Source: Magnetococcales bacterium (lineage in GTDB: Bacteria > Pseudomonadota > Magnetococcia > Magnetococcales > DC0425bin3). From it: a DNA stretch of 44,613 nt. The DNA lies in contig JADGBZ010000001.1 in NCBI GenBank assembly GCA_015231175.1, positions 82,407 through 127,019 of the forward strand, read 5' to 3'. Position 1 is the first letter of the stretch. Every line of letters starts with the position of its first letter. The position numbers and the translations under genes were made by a program. The notes under the pieces were generated by a model, which was not told the origin of the DNA, ran no database searches, and was given only the letters and a program-made list of their open reading frames with translations. Shown here piece by piece: positions 1 through 9,487 of this stretch.

Positions 1-497
1 GAGTCGATCTCGGCATCGCCAGTCCAGGTTTGCAACGCAAGTTCGGAGTCTTTCTCAGCCCAGGCCAAACGAAGCTTGGCCAGAAAATCAAGGATCAGCC
101 GCGACATGGGAAGGATGTCGGCAATCCCCTCGACCGGGGTGTAATGGGTCAGGATGGCCACGCGCTTGGCAATATTTTTGGCCATATCCCCCATGCGTTC
201 AAGATCGGAAGATGACTCCAACGCGGCGATAACCCAGCGCAGGTCAACACCTTTGGGTTCACGCAATGCCAGGATGCGCACTGCCAGCTCTTCGACCTTC
301 AGCTCAAGCTCGTCGATGGCGCGGTCGCGTTCGACCACGGTCCGGGCCAGACTTTGATCGATGGTGGTCACGGCTGTCACGGCATCCTGGAGGAGAGATG
401 CGACCAGGTCACACATCTCCAGCACCATGGCATCCAACTGCTCCAGATCCTGGTCGAAGGCGTGATGAATATGTTTTTCCGCAGTGAAATTTTTCAT
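1..497 (-). CDS. phoU: PhoU phosphate-signalling protein, 3' end outside window
   Basis: PhoU is a cytoplasmic helical-bundle protein that links the Pst transporter to the PhoR/PhoB phosphate response. Only the first 165 residues lie in the window; the gene runs off its left edge. The protein starts MKNFTAEKHIHHAFDQDLEQ. It contains the PhoU metal-binding type motif SSSDLERMGDMAKNIAKR near residues 94-111, inside an all-helical sequence. The ATG is preceded by AAGGAAAG, a good ribosome binding site. It begins 8 nt after the pstB stop, so it is the last gene of the pst operon. Identity is secure from motif and context. Confidence 0.95.
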   Translation of the reverse strand, partial: MKNFTAEKHIHHAFDQDLEQLDAMVLEMCDLVASLLQDAVTAVTTIDQSLARTVVERDRAIDELELKVEELAVRILALREPKGVDLRWVIAALESSSDLERMGDMAKNIAKRVAILTHYTPVEGIADILPMSRLILDFLAKLRLAWAEKDSELALQTWTGDAEID

Positions 498-505
498 GTC
501 TTTCC

Positions 506-1288
506 TTAACCGAATCGACCCGTAATGTAGTCCTTGGTCTGCTTCTCCCTGGGTTCAACAAAAATCTGGTCGGTGGGACTGAATTCAACCAACTCCCCCA
601 GGTACATGTAGGCAGTAAAATCAGAGATGCGCGCCGCCTGTTGCATGTTATGGGTGACGATGGCGATGGTAAACTCGGTCTTGAGTTCGGCGATAAGCTC
701 TTCGATGTGCATGGTCGAGATGGGATCCAGCGCCGAGGTCGGTTCATCCAGCAGCAACACCTTCGGCTTGACGGCAATGCCGCGGGCGATGCACAGGCGC
801 TGCTGCTGCCCGCCCGAGAGCTTCATCCCGCTTTGGCTCAGATTATTCTTGGTCTCTTCCCACAACGCAGCCTTCCTCAAGGCCCACTCGACACGTTCGT
901 TCATGGCCTCCCGGGAGAGTCTTTCGTGCAGACGGACACCGAAGGCAATATTTTCATAGATCGACATGGGAAAAGGGGTCGGCTTTTGAAACACCATGCC
1001 GACCTCGGCGCGCAACAGGCTCACGTCCACGCCCCGATCAAGAATATTTTTACCATCGAGCAGCAGCTCTCCGGTCGCCCGTTGCTCTGGATAGAGATTG
1101 TACATGCGATTCATCGTGCGCAGCAACGTCGATTTTCCGCAGCCGGAAGGCCCGATGAATGCGGTGACATGGCGCTTGTATATTTCAAGATTGATATTTT
1201 TCAGGGCATGGTGCTTGCCGTAGTAGAAGTCGAGGTTTTTGAAAACCATCTGCGCTTCCAATGCAGGTTTTTTTGCGTTCGCTGGCAT
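506..1288 (-). CDS. pstB: Phosphate ABC transporter ATP-binding protein PstB
   Basis: ATPase subunit of the high-affinity phosphate importer PstSCAB, acting on the cytoplasmic face of the inner membrane. The 260-residue length matches the family. Visible motifs are Walker A GPSGCGKS, the Q-loop region [14 protein letters not shown] typical of PstB, signature LSGGQQQR, Walker [13 protein letters not shown] and the H-loop IVTHNMQQA. The open frame extends upstream into pstA, but the start [14 protein letters not shown] gives the normal family length, so that ATG was chosen. No strong Shine-Dalgarno precedes it, which suggests translation coupled to pstA 41 nt upstream. Confidence 0.96.
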   Translation of the reverse strand: MPANAKKPALEAQMVFKNLDFYYGKHHALKNINLEIYKRHVTAFIGPSGCGKSTLLRTMNRMYNLYPEQRATGELLLDGKNILDRGVDVSLLRAEVGMVFQKPTPFPMSIYENIAFGVRLHERLSREAMNERVEWALRKAALWEETKNNLSQSGMKLSGGQQQRLCIARGIAVKPKVLLLDEPTSALDPISTMHIEELIAELKTEFTIAIVTHNMQQAARISDFTAYMYLGELVEFSPTDQIFVEPREKQTKDYITGRFG

Positions 1289-1329
1289 CGATCGACTCGT
1301 TCTATCCAAAGTTTGGGTCAGACAACCCC

Positions 1330-2175
1330 TTACTGCTCGTGTTGTGCGCGGAAGAGAACCCGCGCCAGGATGTTCAACCCCAAAATTCCCATTGTAATCA
1401 AGAGGACGCCTGCCCAGGCAATCTCCTGCCAATCCTTGAAGGGGCTCATGGCGAATTTGAAGATGGTCACCGGCAGGTTGGCCATCGGTTTATCCAGACC
1501 GAGGCTCCAAAACTGGTTTGACAAGGCGGTAAAAAGCAGAGGCGCCGTCTCACCGGCGATGCGCGCCACCGCAAGGAGAACGCCGGTCACCACACCAGCC
1601 ATGGAGGCCCTCAACGTCACCCTGGTGATGGCGATATATTTGGGCGCACCAAGGGCATAGGCCGCTTCGCGCAAACTGTCCGGAACCAGCCCGAGCATGT
1701 TCTCACTGGTCGAGACCACCACCGGCAGGACAATCAGGGCCAGGGCCAGAACACCTGCCATGGCGGAAAAATTTCCCATGGGTGCAACATAAACGGCATA
1801 GACGAAGAGACCTATGACGATGGAGGGAGCCGACAGCAAAATGCCATTGATGAAATGGGTGACGTGACCGAGAAGGGAGTGTCTGCCATATTCGGCCAGA
1901 TAGATGCCGGCCAGGATGCCGATGGGCGTTCCCAACGCCGTCGCCATGGTGATCAAGATCAGGCTGCCCACGATGGCATTGAGCAGACCGCCTGGTTCAC
2001 TCGCCCCGGGAGGCGGGGTCATCCGGGTCAACAACTCCCAGGAGAGGCCCGTCATGCCGAGCTTCAGGGTGGTGAACAACACCCATGTCAACCAGAACAG
2101 GCCAAAGGCCATGGCGAGCAGCGACATGGTCAGGGCTATTTTGTTGACCAGCTTGCGTTTCTTTCTGAGATCCAC
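1330..2175 (-). CDS. pstA: Phosphate ABC transporter permease PstA
   Basis: Inner-membrane permease of the Pst phosphate importer, partner of PstC. About six hydrophobic segments are visible. The EAA-type coupling loop reads [18 protein letters not shown] and is followed by the conserved [12 protein letters not shown]. The chosen start is a GTG ([10 protein letters not shown]) with AAAGG about six bases upstream, giving 281 residues. A TTG at 2199 would add eight residues and overlap pstC. The gene starts 10 nt after the pstC stop, consistent with one transcript. Confidence 0.95.
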   Translation of the reverse strand: MDLRKKRKLVNKIALTMSLLAMAFGLFWLTWVLFTTLKLGMTGLSWELLTRMTPPPGASEPGGLLNAIVGSLILITMATALGTPIGILAGIYLAEYGRHSLLGHVTHFINGILLSAPSIVIGLFVYAVYVAPMGNFSAMAGVLALALIVLPVVVSTSENMLGLVPDSLREAAYALGAPKYIAITRVTLRASMAGVVTGVLLAVARIAGETAPLLFTALSNQFWSLGLDKPMANLPVTIFKFAMSPFKDWQEIAWAGVLLITMGILGLNILARVLFRAQHEQ

Positions 2176-2185
2176 AAGGCACCTT

Positions 2186-3292
2186 TCAAATCTTGGCAAC
2201 TTCCTGCCTTGAGAGGCGCAGGAGCAACAGTTTGGATAGACTCAACACGATAAAGGTTATCACGAACAGAATCAAACCCAGTTCCAACAGAGAGGAGGTA
2301 TAGAGCGGGGACTCGGCCTCCGCAAATTCGTTGGCCAACGCCGAGGCGATGCTGTTGCCCGGCAGAAAAAGCGAAAAACCGTTGAAATAATTTGTATTGC
2401 CGATCAGGAAGGTCACCGCCATCGTCTCCCCGAGCGCCCGCCCCAACCCCAGCATGATGCCACCGATGACACCCACTTTGGTGTAGGGCAACACCACATG
2501 CCACATCACCTCCCAGGTGGTGCTGCCGACGCCATAGGCCGATTCCTTGAGCATCGCCGGCGTCACGGCAAAGACATCGCGCATGACAGATGCGATGAAC
2601 GGAATGATCATGATTGCCAGGATGACCCCGGCGGACAGGATGCCGATACCCATCATGGGGCCTGTAAACAGTTCGCCGATGATGGGCAATGAGCCCAGCG
2701 TCGCAGACAAGACCGGCTGTACATATTCGGCAAAGATGGGCGCATAGTAAAGCAGGCCCCACATGCCATAAACAATGGACGGAATGGCCGCCAGCAGCTC
2801 GATGGCCATGCCCAACGGAACGCGCAACCAGGGGGGGGAGAGTTCGGTCAAAAACAAGGCGATGCCAAAGCTGACCGGGACCGCTATGATCAGGGCGACG
2901 ATGGAAGTCGCCAAAGTGCCGTAGATCGGAATCAGGGCGCCAAAATCATCCGCCGGCGGATTCCATTCACCCGACCAAAGAAAAGCGATGCCAAAGCGCT
3001 GAATGGATGGCCAGCTACCGTATATCAACGAAATGATGATGGCCAACAACAAAACAAGGGTCAACAACGCAGCCAAACGGGCCATGTTGAAAAACACCGC
3101 TTCCTTCAACCGAAAGCTGCCTGGATCCACCCCGCCAGACCCCTTTGCGAACACACTCGACCTTTCATCAGAACCGTTCAGAAGGTAAGGATGGTCCAAG
3201 AGTTTCTGTGCCCTCTCCGCTGGTGTCCCGGTCGCGTGCCAAGCACCGGACCCACCCAGACTCTCTTCGTTACCAACACGATTTTTGCTCAT
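2186..3292 (-). CDS. pstC: Phosphate ABC transporter permease PstC
   Basis: Inner-membrane permease of the Pst phosphate importer. The start [14 protein letters not shown] gives 368 residues, with a hydrophilic N-terminal extension of about 75 residues before the first membrane helix ([20 protein letters not shown]). The coupling loop [18 protein letters not shown] and the motif [16 protein letters not shown] are typical of PstC. The frame stays open for 92 more codons upstream, but that stretch is a copy of the dispersed 147-bp repeat and is not coding. The 279-nt gap to pstS holding that repeat is unusual for this operon and may lower downstream expression. Confidence 0.95.
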   Translation of the reverse strand: MSKNRVGNEESLGGSGAWHATGTPAERAQKLLDHPYLLNGSDERSSVFAKGSGGVDPGSFRLKEAVFFNMARLAALLTLVLLLAIIISLIYGSWPSIQRFGIAFLWSGEWNPPADDFGALIPIYGTLATSIVALIIAVPVSFGIALFLTELSPPWLRVPLGMAIELLAAIPSIVYGMWGLLYYAPIFAEYVQPVLSATLGSLPIIGELFTGPMMGIGILSAGVILAIMIIPFIASVMRDVFAVTPAMLKESAYGVGSTTWEVMWHVVLPYTKVGVIGGIMLGLGRALGETMAVTFLIGNTNYFNGFSLFLPGNSIASALANEFAEAESPLYTSSLLELGLILFVITFIVLSLSKLLLLRLSRQEVAKI

Positions 3293-3415
3293 AAATAAGC
3301 GAATGTTCCAAAGTTGACTTTGCCTCGACACCAACAACCCGGAGGGTTCCGCAGCGGCCCGCGCCGTAACGACCCAAACGACGCGGGCTTTACGCGGCAC
3401 AACGATTCGGCGCCC

Positions 3416-3562
3416 TTCACCATTCAACAACCTTGCAAAAAAAGCCTGGACAGGAAAGCCTTTACCGGAGCTTCGTTCCGGATCCCGCCAGGACGCTGTC
3501 CAAGGCCCTGCCGGAAGGCCGGACCCTGGACCTTGATGCGTTACCAGGCGATGAATGGTGAC
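3416..3562 (+). repeat. 147-bp MITE-like repeat, diverged copy between pstS and pstC
   Basis: An older copy of the dispersed element. The left end TTCACCATTCAACAACCTTG corresponds to GTAACYATTCAGCACCCTTG in better copies, and the right end GATGAATGGTGAC corresponds to GCTGAATAGTTAC. The interior keeps AAAAAAAGCCTGGACA, GAAAGCCTTT and the CCAGGACGCTGTCC hairpin. The length of 147 bp equals the intact copy at 27530. It lies in the intergenic gap of the pst operon and is read in reverse by the operon transcript. Confidence 0.8.
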
Positions 3563-3571
3563 CGGCAAAGC

Positions 3572-4624
3572 TCATTGACCAGCCGGATAAACCGGTTTCC
3601 CCGACGCATCCTTGATCTGTCCCCAGGAGGTGCGCACCAGCTCGATCAGGTCTTCCGGCAGCGGAACGTATTTGAGTTCAGTCGCCATCTTGCCGCCGTT
3701 CTTGAAGCACCAGTCAAAAAATGCCAGGGATGCAGCACCTTGTTCCGGCTTGTCCTGTTCCTTCTGCATCAGAATGAAGGTGGCCCCGGTGATCGGCCAG
3801 GACTCCTTGCCGGGGTTGTTGGTCAGGATTTCATGGAAAGCGGACTTGGTCCAATCGGCGTGCGAGGCAGCAGCCTTGAAGCTCACCTCATCCGGCTTGG
3901 GATAGACCCCATCGGCATTTTTCAACAGGGCATAGGTCATCTTGTTTTGCAGCGCATAGGCATACTCCACATAACCGATGGCGCCCGGCAGACGTTGCAC
4001 GAAGGCGGAAACCCCTTCGTTGCCCTTGCCTCCCAACCCCACGGGCCACTGCACGGCAGTACCCTCACCAACCTTCGTTTTCCACTCGGAGCTGACCTTG
4101 GAGAGGTAATTGGTGAAGATGAAGGTGGTACCGGAACCATCCGAACGCCGCACCACCGCGATCACCTGCTTCGGCAGTTCGAGGCCCGGATTCAATGCGG
4201 CGATGGCCTTGTCATCCCACTGGGTGATTTTGCCCAGGTAAATGTCGGCCAGCACCTCGGGACTCAGGTGCAACTCGCCGGGTTTGATCCCTTGCAGGTT
4301 GACCACCAATACTTCACCCCCGATAACAGCCGGAAATTGCACCAGCCCCTGTTTCTCCAGCTCTTCGGATTTGAGCGGCATGTCGGAAGCGCCAAAGTCA
4401 ACGGTCCTGGCCGTGATCTGCTTGATGCCGCCACCGGAACCAATGGATTGATAGTTGATCTTGTGGCTTGTCGCCTTCTGGTAGGCATCCGCCCACTTGG
4501 CATAGAGAGGGGCAGGAAAGCTGGCCCCGGCCCCGGTCACTTCCGCAGCCGCCGCACTCTGCGCCATCAGCACGGATGAAGCGGCAACCAACGATACCGT
4601 CAACCATTTTTTCGCATCGAACAT
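3572..4624 (-). CDS. pstS: Phosphate-binding periplasmic protein PstS
   Basis: Periplasmic substrate-binding protein that captures phosphate for PstCAB. The 350-residue protein starts with a signal peptide ([20 protein letters not shown], then AQSAAAAEV) with likely cleavage after AAAA. Phosphate-binding signatures are visible: [34 protein letters not shown] and [17 protein letters not shown]. The ATG has AGGAG nine bases upstream. The frame extends 30 codons further, but the signal peptide fixes the start. It is the first gene of the operon and is divergent from the sigma-54 regulator. Phosphate-dependent control is expected, though no convincing Pho box was found. Confidence 0.97.
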   Translation of the reverse strand: MFDAKKWLTVSLVAASSVLMAQSAAAAEVTGAGASFPAPLYAKWADAYQKATSHKINYQSIGSGGGIKQITARTVDFGASDMPLKSEELEKQGLVQFPAVIGGEVLVVNLQGIKPGELHLSPEVLADIYLGKITQWDDKAIAALNPGLELPKQVIAVVRRSDGSGTTFIFTNYLSKVSSEWKTKVGEGTAVQWPVGLGGKGNEGVSAFVQRLPGAIGYVEYAYALQNKMTYALLKNADGVYPKPDEVSFKAAASHADWTKSAFHEILTNNPGKESWPITGATFILMQKEQDKPEQGAASLAFFDWCFKNGGKMATELKYVPLPEDLIELVRTSWGQIKDASGKPVYPAGQ

Positions 4625-5034
4625 CTGTTGTTCTCCTGGAAACTTTTGCGGCAATTGAGTAGAATCAATAGCCTGTTTCTGTCGAACGCCGCCCCCTGCC
4701 CCCCCTTCCTTCACCCGGGATGGTCAGCCGTGGCCGCGCGAAATCAAATCACGAGATGTCAGAGCGCTCTGAATGTGCAACGTCGTCACAAAGGCAATTA
4801 TAATGCCAAAAATAAATCAATCCATCTCTTCCCGAATCCAGGAGAGATGACACGACCGGTGCGTTTTTTTATGATGCATTTACATAACAACTGTTTGCAC
4901 AACAAACGACCGGTCATTCCAAGCCATGTTTCATCCTTGTCGCACGCCTGTTCATCCCGCACATCACGACGCCATTCTGCAAGAATCGTTGCGATCATGC
5001 GCAAAGATTCTTTGGACCGACCAAGAACCTTTGC
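4625..5034. other. Divergent intergenic region between pstS and the sigma-54 regulator
   Basis: About 410 bases without a credible gene. A TATAAT-like hexamer lies at 4799-4804 within ATTATAAT, which reads as TATAAT on both strands. It could be the -10 of a pstS promoter or of a rightward transcript. No well-formed Pho box or -24/-12 sigma-54 promoter was seen. An open frame (4628-5107, plus) crosses the region but has no recognisable protein character. Confidence 0.4.
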
Positions 5035-5056
5035 CCTCGTGCAGCGAGCCTGCAAC

Positions 5057-5107
5057 ATGAACCTCACATCCATCATCCTCGCCTCGTGCAGCGAGCCTGC
5101 AACATGA
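5057..5107 (+). CDS. Leader mini-ORF 1 (16 codons) upstream of the sigma-54 regulator
   Basis: Encodes MNLTSIILASCSEPAT and lies wholly within the tandem repeat. Its stop TGA overlaps the ATG of mini-ORF 2 as ATGA, the usual sign of coupled translation. GCGAG about eight bases upstream is a weak ribosome binding site. Its sequence duplicates the N-terminus of the downstream regulator, so it could be only a duplication scar. Translation is inferred, not shown. Confidence 0.35.
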   Translation: MNLTSIILASCSEPAT

Positions 5108-5139
5108 ACCTTACATCCATCATCCTCGCATGGACATGA
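5104..5139 (+). CDS. Leader mini-ORF 2 (11 codons) coupled to the sigma-54 regulator
   Basis: Encodes [11 protein letters not shown]. It begins at the ATGA overlap with mini-ORF 1 and ends at a second ATGA overlap whose ATG (5136) is the likely start of the regulator. The main gene lacks its own Shine-Dalgarno, so re-initiation from this mini-ORF could set its expression. Repeat origin without function is the alternative. Confidence 0.35.
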   Translation: MNLTSIILAWT

Positions 5140-6677
5140 ACCCCACATCCATCATCTTCGCCTGGATCAGCGAAGCGGATCTGGAGGCGGCCCGAGCCGA
5201 CAGGAAGAAGGATCAGGGCAACCTGGTCCAGGTTTTACGGATGCGGGAGTTTCATGAGATCCATCTTCTGGCCAGCCAGGACGAGAAGACCGCGCAAGGT
5301 TTTGCCTCCTGGCTGAGCGCCCGCACGACAACCGTGGTCTCCCTGCACATGGCGCCCCTGACCGACGCCAGCGATTACGGAGAGATCTGCCGGGCTGCGC
5401 TGCGGGTGGTGGAACCGGTTGCCACCCGCATGGGCAGTTCGGACCAGATCAGTTTTTTCCTGGGAGCCGGCACGGGGAGCATGGCAGCCATCTGGATTCT
5501 GCTGGCCAAGGCCGGGTTTCCCAACGCCCGTTTGCTGGAGATCACGCCGGAACAGAAAGTCCGGGATGTCACCATCCCCTTTTCCATCAACACCGACATG
5601 CTGCCGGATCTTTTGCGCACCCGGGATCAGCAACTGGTCCGTCTGGCCTCCGAAGGTTTCCGGGTCGAACACCCTGAGTTTGCCTCCATCGCCTTTCAGT
5701 GCGACGCCATGCGGCGGGTGGTGGAAAAGGCCACCCTGGTGGCCAGCCGGCAAATCCCTGTCCTGATCCAGGGTGAGTCCGGAACCGGCAAGGAGTTGCT
5801 GGCACGGGCGATTCACAATACCAGCCTGCAACGAAGCGGCCCGTTTGTGGCCATCAATTGTGGCGCCATTCCGGACAATCTTGTGGAAGCCGAATTGTTT
5901 GGCCATGAAAAAGGCGCCTTTACCGGAGCCTTGACCAACCGCAAGGGGTACTTTGCCCAGGCTGACGGCGGGACGGTCTTTCTGGACGAAATCGGCGAGC
6001 TGCCACCCTCCATTCAGGTCAAACTGCTGCGGGTGCTCCAGGAGCGGGTGGTCACCCCTGTCGGCTCGTGCGACGCGCACCCCGTCACTTTTCGCCTGAT
6101 CGCCGCCACCAACAAAAATCTCCTGGAAGAGATGGTGGAGGGTCGTTTTCGCGAGGATCTTTTTCACCGTATCGCCGTGGCGATTTTGCTGCTGCCACCC
6201 CTGATGGCCCGTGGCCGCGATATCGAACTTTTGACGGATCGCATCCTGGAGCAGATCAACCAGGAGTGTCGGGAACAACCCGGATTTCGCCGCAAATCCC
6301 TGACGGAGAACGCCCGCAAGGTTCTCCAGGAGCACCGCTGGCCGGGCAATATCCGCGAATTGCAGAACACCCTCAACCGGGCCGCCGTCTGGACGCCGGG
6401 GGAGATGATTCGGGGCCGGGACATCCGCGACGCCCTGCTGCCGGAATATTCCGGCGGAGGAGCCAACGATCAGATCCTCAGTCGCCCACTGGGATCAGGA
6501 TTCCGGCTGACGGACCTCCTTTCCGAGGTGGCCGACCACTACATGCACCGCGCCCTGGCCGAGAGTCACAACAACAAGGCCCAGGCCACCCGTCTGGTCG
6601 GCCTGCCCAACGCAACCACCTTTGCCAACTGGCTGAAAAAATATCCCTGGGATGCAGATCGCGGGAAAAAAGATTAA
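5136..6677 (+). CDS. RtcR-like sigma-54 activator with CARF-type sensor domain
   Basis: Sigma-54-dependent enhancer-binding protein of about 513 residues. Residues 1-170 resemble the CARF domain of RtcR, with the ligand-loop region [20 protein letters not shown] near 107-126. The AAA+ domain follows, with Walker A GESGTGKE near 213, the sigma-54 loop GAFTGA near 260, Walker [12 protein letters not shown] near 279 and arginine-finger region [11 protein letters not shown]. The C-terminus ends in a Fis-type helix-turn-helix ([18 protein letters not shown]). CARF domains sense cyclic oligonucleotides or RNA 2',3'-cyclic ends in related proteins; the ligand here is unknown. No rtcB or rtcA is in the window, so the target operon is not evident. 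The ATG at 5136 overlaps mini-ORF 2; ATG 5130 is also in frame. Confidence 0.85.
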   Translation: MNPTSIIFAWISEADLEAARADRKKDQGNLVQVLRMREFHEIHLLASQDEKTAQGFASWLSARTTTVVSLHMAPLTDASDYGEICRAALRVVEPVATRMGSSDQISFFLGAGTGSMAAIWILLAKAGFPNARLLEITPEQKVRDVTIPFSINTDMLPDLLRTRDQQLVRLASEGFRVEHPEFASIAFQCDAMRRVVEKATLVASRQIPVLIQGESGTGKELLARAIHNTSLQRSGPFVAINCGAIPDNLVEAELFGHEKGAFTGALTNRKGYFAQADGGTVFLDEIGELPPSIQVKLLRVLQERVVTPVGSCDAHPVTFRLIAATNKNLLEEMVEGRFREDLFHRIAVAILLLPPLMARGRDIELLTDRILEQINQECREQPGFRRKSLTENARKVLQEHRWPGNIRELQNTLNRAAVWTPGEMIRGRDIRDALLPEYSGGGANDQILSRPLGSGFRLTDLLSEVADHYMHRALAESHNNKAQATRLVGLPNATTFANWLKKYPWDADRGKKD

Positions 6678-6684
6678 CGACAGC

Positions 6685-7497
6685 TCAGACAGCATCCTTG
6701 GTCAGATAGTCCTGAATCTCCCGTTCCATGCGCAAAGCCTTGCTGTCTTCGGCGACCAGGGTGCGTTTCCATGCGCCCAACGCCGCCCGGGGAATGAGAA
6801 AATCCTTGCCGAACAGGTAATCTTCCGGAAGTTTCCCCTGTTTTTTCAATATGTTGACATATTTTCCCGGAATATTGTCCGTCAGGGGGATCAGGGGCAC
6901 ATCCGTCGTTCTGCCATCCTTTTCGATGCGCGCCATGCGGCGACCCAGGTAGGTGATCTTATAACCCTCCTCATCATCAAAGATCACGTCGCTTCTGACA
7001 TCACTCTCCTCCAACTTCTTCGCCTCTTCAAACGGATTTTTATGATCCAGAGTCAGAGCAGGGGCCTTGTATTTTTCGATGGTCTCACGCAGAGACTCCA
7101 GATTTTGCACCAGAACCAGGATCATCTGATCCTTGAACCGATCACGGCAGTGCGGAGAGAGATCGAGGAGAAACTTGTTGGTAAAACGAAGAAGAACGCA
7201 CTCCTCCTCGGCCACCACGCTGGTGACGCGGACCCGGGGCGTCAGGAACGAAACCTCACCGAAGACTTGTCCAGGCTTGAGGAACGCCAGAGGATTCATA
7301 AAGGGCTTTTTGAAGACACAGGCAGACCCGCGCAAAAGAATATAACACGTGTCACCCAAATCCCCCTCGTTCAGGATGGGCTGATTGGGGGGAACCCGCA
7401 AAAGTTCCGCGTTGCTGTGTTCGACAATCTCCTCTTTGTACCCTTCCGGGAAGTCCTTGAAAAAAGGAATCCTGTCCAGGAGTTTTTTCTGGATCAT
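6685..7497 (-). CDS. Cyclic nucleotide-binding domain protein
   Basis: A 270-residue soluble protein with one N-terminal cyclic-nucleotide-binding (CAP-type) domain at about residues 8-120. Motifs are ILNEGDLGDTCYILLRGSAC and FLKPGQVFGEVSFL. The C-terminal 140 residues are charged and unrecognised, including ITYLGRRMARIEKDGRTTDV, and no helix-turn-helix is evident. This favours a signalling or scaffolding role over transcription control. The start has a very strong GAGGAGG ribosome site. It ends 7 bases from the convergent regulator and lies downstream of the acetolactate-synthase-like gene on the same strand. Confidence 0.8.
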   Translation of the reverse strand: MIQKKLLDRIPFFKDFPEGYKEEIVEHSNAELLRVPPNQPILNEGDLGDTCYILLRGSACVFKKPFMNPLAFLKPGQVFGEVSFLTPRVRVTSVVAEEECVLLRFTNKFLLDLSPHCRDRFKDQMILVLVQNLESLRETIEKYKAPALTLDHKNPFEEAKKLEESDVRSDVIFDDEEGYKITYLGRRMARIEKDGRTTDVPLIPLTDNIPGKYVNILKKQGKLPEDYLFGKDFLIPRAALGAWKRTLVAEDSKALRMEREIQDYLTKDAV

Positions 7498-7597
7498 GTT
7501 TGCACCTCCTCAACCTGCCCGGGCCAGGCACATCACAAGCCACGCGATCTGTCAATTGGTTCGTTATTGTTGGTATGGCTCCAAGGTGGCTCTGCCC

Positions 7598-9232
7598 TCA
7601 GATCGGGCACACCAGATGGCCCAGCTTCTCTGTCAGCTTGATATTTTCCGCATAATCCACCGGGCAATCTATGATGGTGACCGTTTTGTCGGCAAGCGCC
7701 TGCCGCAGGATCGGCAGCAAATCCTGTGCGGACTCGACTCGACAACCCTTGGCTCCGAAGCTTTCTGCATACTTGACGAAGTCGGGATTGTTGAAGCCTA
7801 TGTGGCTTTCGCGCCCGAAATGGTTCATCTGTTTCCACTGGATCAAGCCATATTTGGCATCATTCCAGATCAGGATGACAATGGGCAGGCCAATGCGCAT
7901 GGCGGTCTCGATCTCCTGCGAATTCATCAGGAAACCCGCATCGCCGGTGACGGCCACGGCTGCACGTTCGGGATGCACGAGCTTTGCGGCCATGGCGCCT
8001 GGAACGGCGATACCCATGGCAGCAAAGCCATTGGAGATGATGCAGGTATTGGGACGCTCCGCCTTGAACATGCGGGCCATCCACATTTTATGCGCCCCCA
8101 CATCGGAAACGACGATATCTTCCGGATCCAGGGCCTGACGCAAATCCCAGATGATTTTTTGGGGTTTGATCGGAAACCCGGTATCCTCGGCATACTGTCC
8201 GATCTCTGCGACGATGGATTGGCGCAGGGTATCGGCCAGACGCTGCCGACGGCTTCTGGCCTCGGCAGCGATCCCTTTCAGTGCGGCGGCAATCTCGCCC
8301 ACGACCCCCACCTCGACAACGTAATGCGCGTCCACCTCAGCGGGACTGGCGTCGATGTGGATGATTTTCCGATTCCGATCCCTGTGCCACAGATAGGGGT
8401 GGTATTCGACGATATCGTAGCCCACACAGATGATCACATCGGCGCGGTCGAAGCCGCACGAGACATAATCATGGGCCTGCAAGCCCACGGCGCCGAGACA
8501 CAAATCGTGCGAGAAGGGAATCACCCCCTTGGCCATGAAGGTGGTGGCGACAGGAATGTTCAACTTTTCAGCAAAGTCCACCAGTTGATCGCCGGCCTTG
8601 CCCCGAATGACCCCATTGCCGGCCATGATGATGGGATAGTGTGCGTCCGAAATGATCCGGGCAGCCTGGCTTATCTTTTCCTGGGGAGGTACGGGTTGGC
8701 GGGCCTGTTGAGCCTTGAGAGGAAACTGGTCGGCGACGACCATTTCAGCCATGTTTTCCGGAAAATCGATGAAGGCGCAGCCGGGCTTTTCCGTCTGGGA
8801 GACCTTAAAGGCCTTGCGCACCACCTCGGGAATCACACCCGGGTCCAAAATTTGCGTGGTGTATTTGGTAATGGGACGAAAGAGATTGACCAGATCCAAA
8901 ACCTGGTGACTCTCCTTGTGCAGACGGGTGGTGGCGGCCTGTCCGGCGATGGCCACCACGGGGGCGCGATCCATGTTGGCATCGGCAACACCGGTGATCA
9001 GATTGGTGGCTCCCGGCCCCAGGGTTGCCAGGCAAACACCGGCCCGACCGGTCAGACGACCATATACGTCCGCCATGAAGGCGGCGCCCTGCTCATGACG
9101 CACCGTGATGAACTGGATCGGACTCCCCAAAAGAGCATCCATGATATCCAGGTTTTCCTCGCCCGGTATGCCGAATATGGTGGAAACACCCTCATTCTCA
9201 AGACACTTTACAAACAATTCAGCAGCTTTCAT
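7598..9232 (-). CDS. Acetolactate synthase large subunit-like ThDP enzyme
   Basis: Thiamine-diphosphate enzyme of 544 residues, of the kind that joins two pyruvates to acetolactate. It has the N-terminal pyrimidine domain with catalytic glutamate near residue 47 (FITVRHEQGAAFMADVYGR), then GRAGVCLATLGPGATNLITG, a central Rossmann-like domain, and the C-terminal cofactor domain with VTGDAGFLMNSQEIETAMRI and IWNDAKYG. Single-gene context without a small regulatory subunit (ilvN) suggests the catabolic AlsS-like type rather than the branched-chain amino-acid enzyme. No acetolactate decarboxylase gene is adjacent, so substrate is not certain. Related ThDP enzymes such as glyoxylate carboligase are alternatives. 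Confidence 0.87.
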   Translation of the reverse strand: MKAAELFVKCLENEGVSTIFGIPGEENLDIMDALLGSPIQFITVRHEQGAAFMADVYGRLTGRAGVCLATLGPGATNLITGVADANMDRAPVVAIAGQAATTRLHKESHQVLDLVNLFRPITKYTTQILDPGVIPEVVRKAFKVSQTEKPGCAFIDFPENMAEMVVADQFPLKAQQARQPVPPQEKISQAARIISDAHYPIIMAGNGVIRGKAGDQLVDFAEKLNIPVATTFMAKGVIPFSHDLCLGAVGLQAHDYVSCGFDRADVIICVGYDIVEYHPYLWHRDRNRKIIHIDASPAEVDAHYVVEVGVVGEIAAALKGIAAEARSRRQRLADTLRQSIVAEIGQYAEDTGFPIKPQKIIWDLRQALDPEDIVVSDVGAHKMWMARMFKAERPNTCIISNGFAAMGIAVPGAMAAKLVHPERAAVAVTGDAGFLMNSQEIETAMRIGLPIVILIWNDAKYGLIQWKQMNHFGRESHIGFNNPDFVKYAESFGAKGCRVESAQDLLPILRQALADKTVTIIDCPVDYAENIKLTEKLGHLVCPI

Positions 9233-9487
9233 GGAAAATCTCCGGTATTGGCATCAAGTGGCCTGGAGCATCTGGAACTGGATCCATCAGCACACATCAC
9301 GGCCCGTCGAACCGCGCATATGGACCATGGCAGTATCGCACGCATGGTGTCCGGTCGTCGATCACTCCCGTTGCAACAATCGCCGGATCGTCTGTCATTG
9401 CGCGGATCGTTCCCGAAGTGATATCGTTCAGCGTCAAACTGTTGCGCCGGACATTGAGTATTCAGCCGCCAAGAAAGATTGCAAAAC

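Larger units (their letters stand above)
5035..5159 (+). repeat. 47-bp tandem repeats leading into the sigma-54 regulator
   Basis: Two near-identical 47-bp units (5035-5081 and 5082-5128) each carry CCTCGTGCAGCGAGCCTGCA followed by an ATG reading MNLTSIIL. A shortened third unit (about 5129-5159) is the true 5' end of the regulator gene, MNPTSIIF. Because 47 is not a multiple of three, each unit shifts the frame. The first two units therefore end in short ORFs instead of lengthening the protein. Confidence 0.9.

Noticed and set aside
641-1660. Long plus-strand frames opposite pst, ALS and lipA genes (for example 641-1660 and 7385-9421)
   Set aside because: They are antisense shadows of well-supported GC-rich genes and show no family character.
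3293-3568. 92-codon N-terminal extension of pstC
   Set aside because: It is translation through the dispersed repeat; PstC family start and length support the ATG at 3292.
4625-4900. Possible Pho box upstream of pstS (minus-strand GTGTCATCTCTCCTGGAT near 4834-4851)
   Set aside because: The first half fits CTGTCAT but the second half matches poorly, and the spacing to the TATAAT-like hexamer is too long.
4960-5056. Sigma-54 (-24/-12) promoter before the RtcR-like gene
   Set aside because: TGG and TTTGC elements near 5013-5034 have the wrong spacing; no GG-N10-GC pair was found.
5057-5139. CRISPR-like array in the 47-bp repeats
   Set aside because: The units are directly adjacent without unique spacers and correspond to duplicated coding start sequence.
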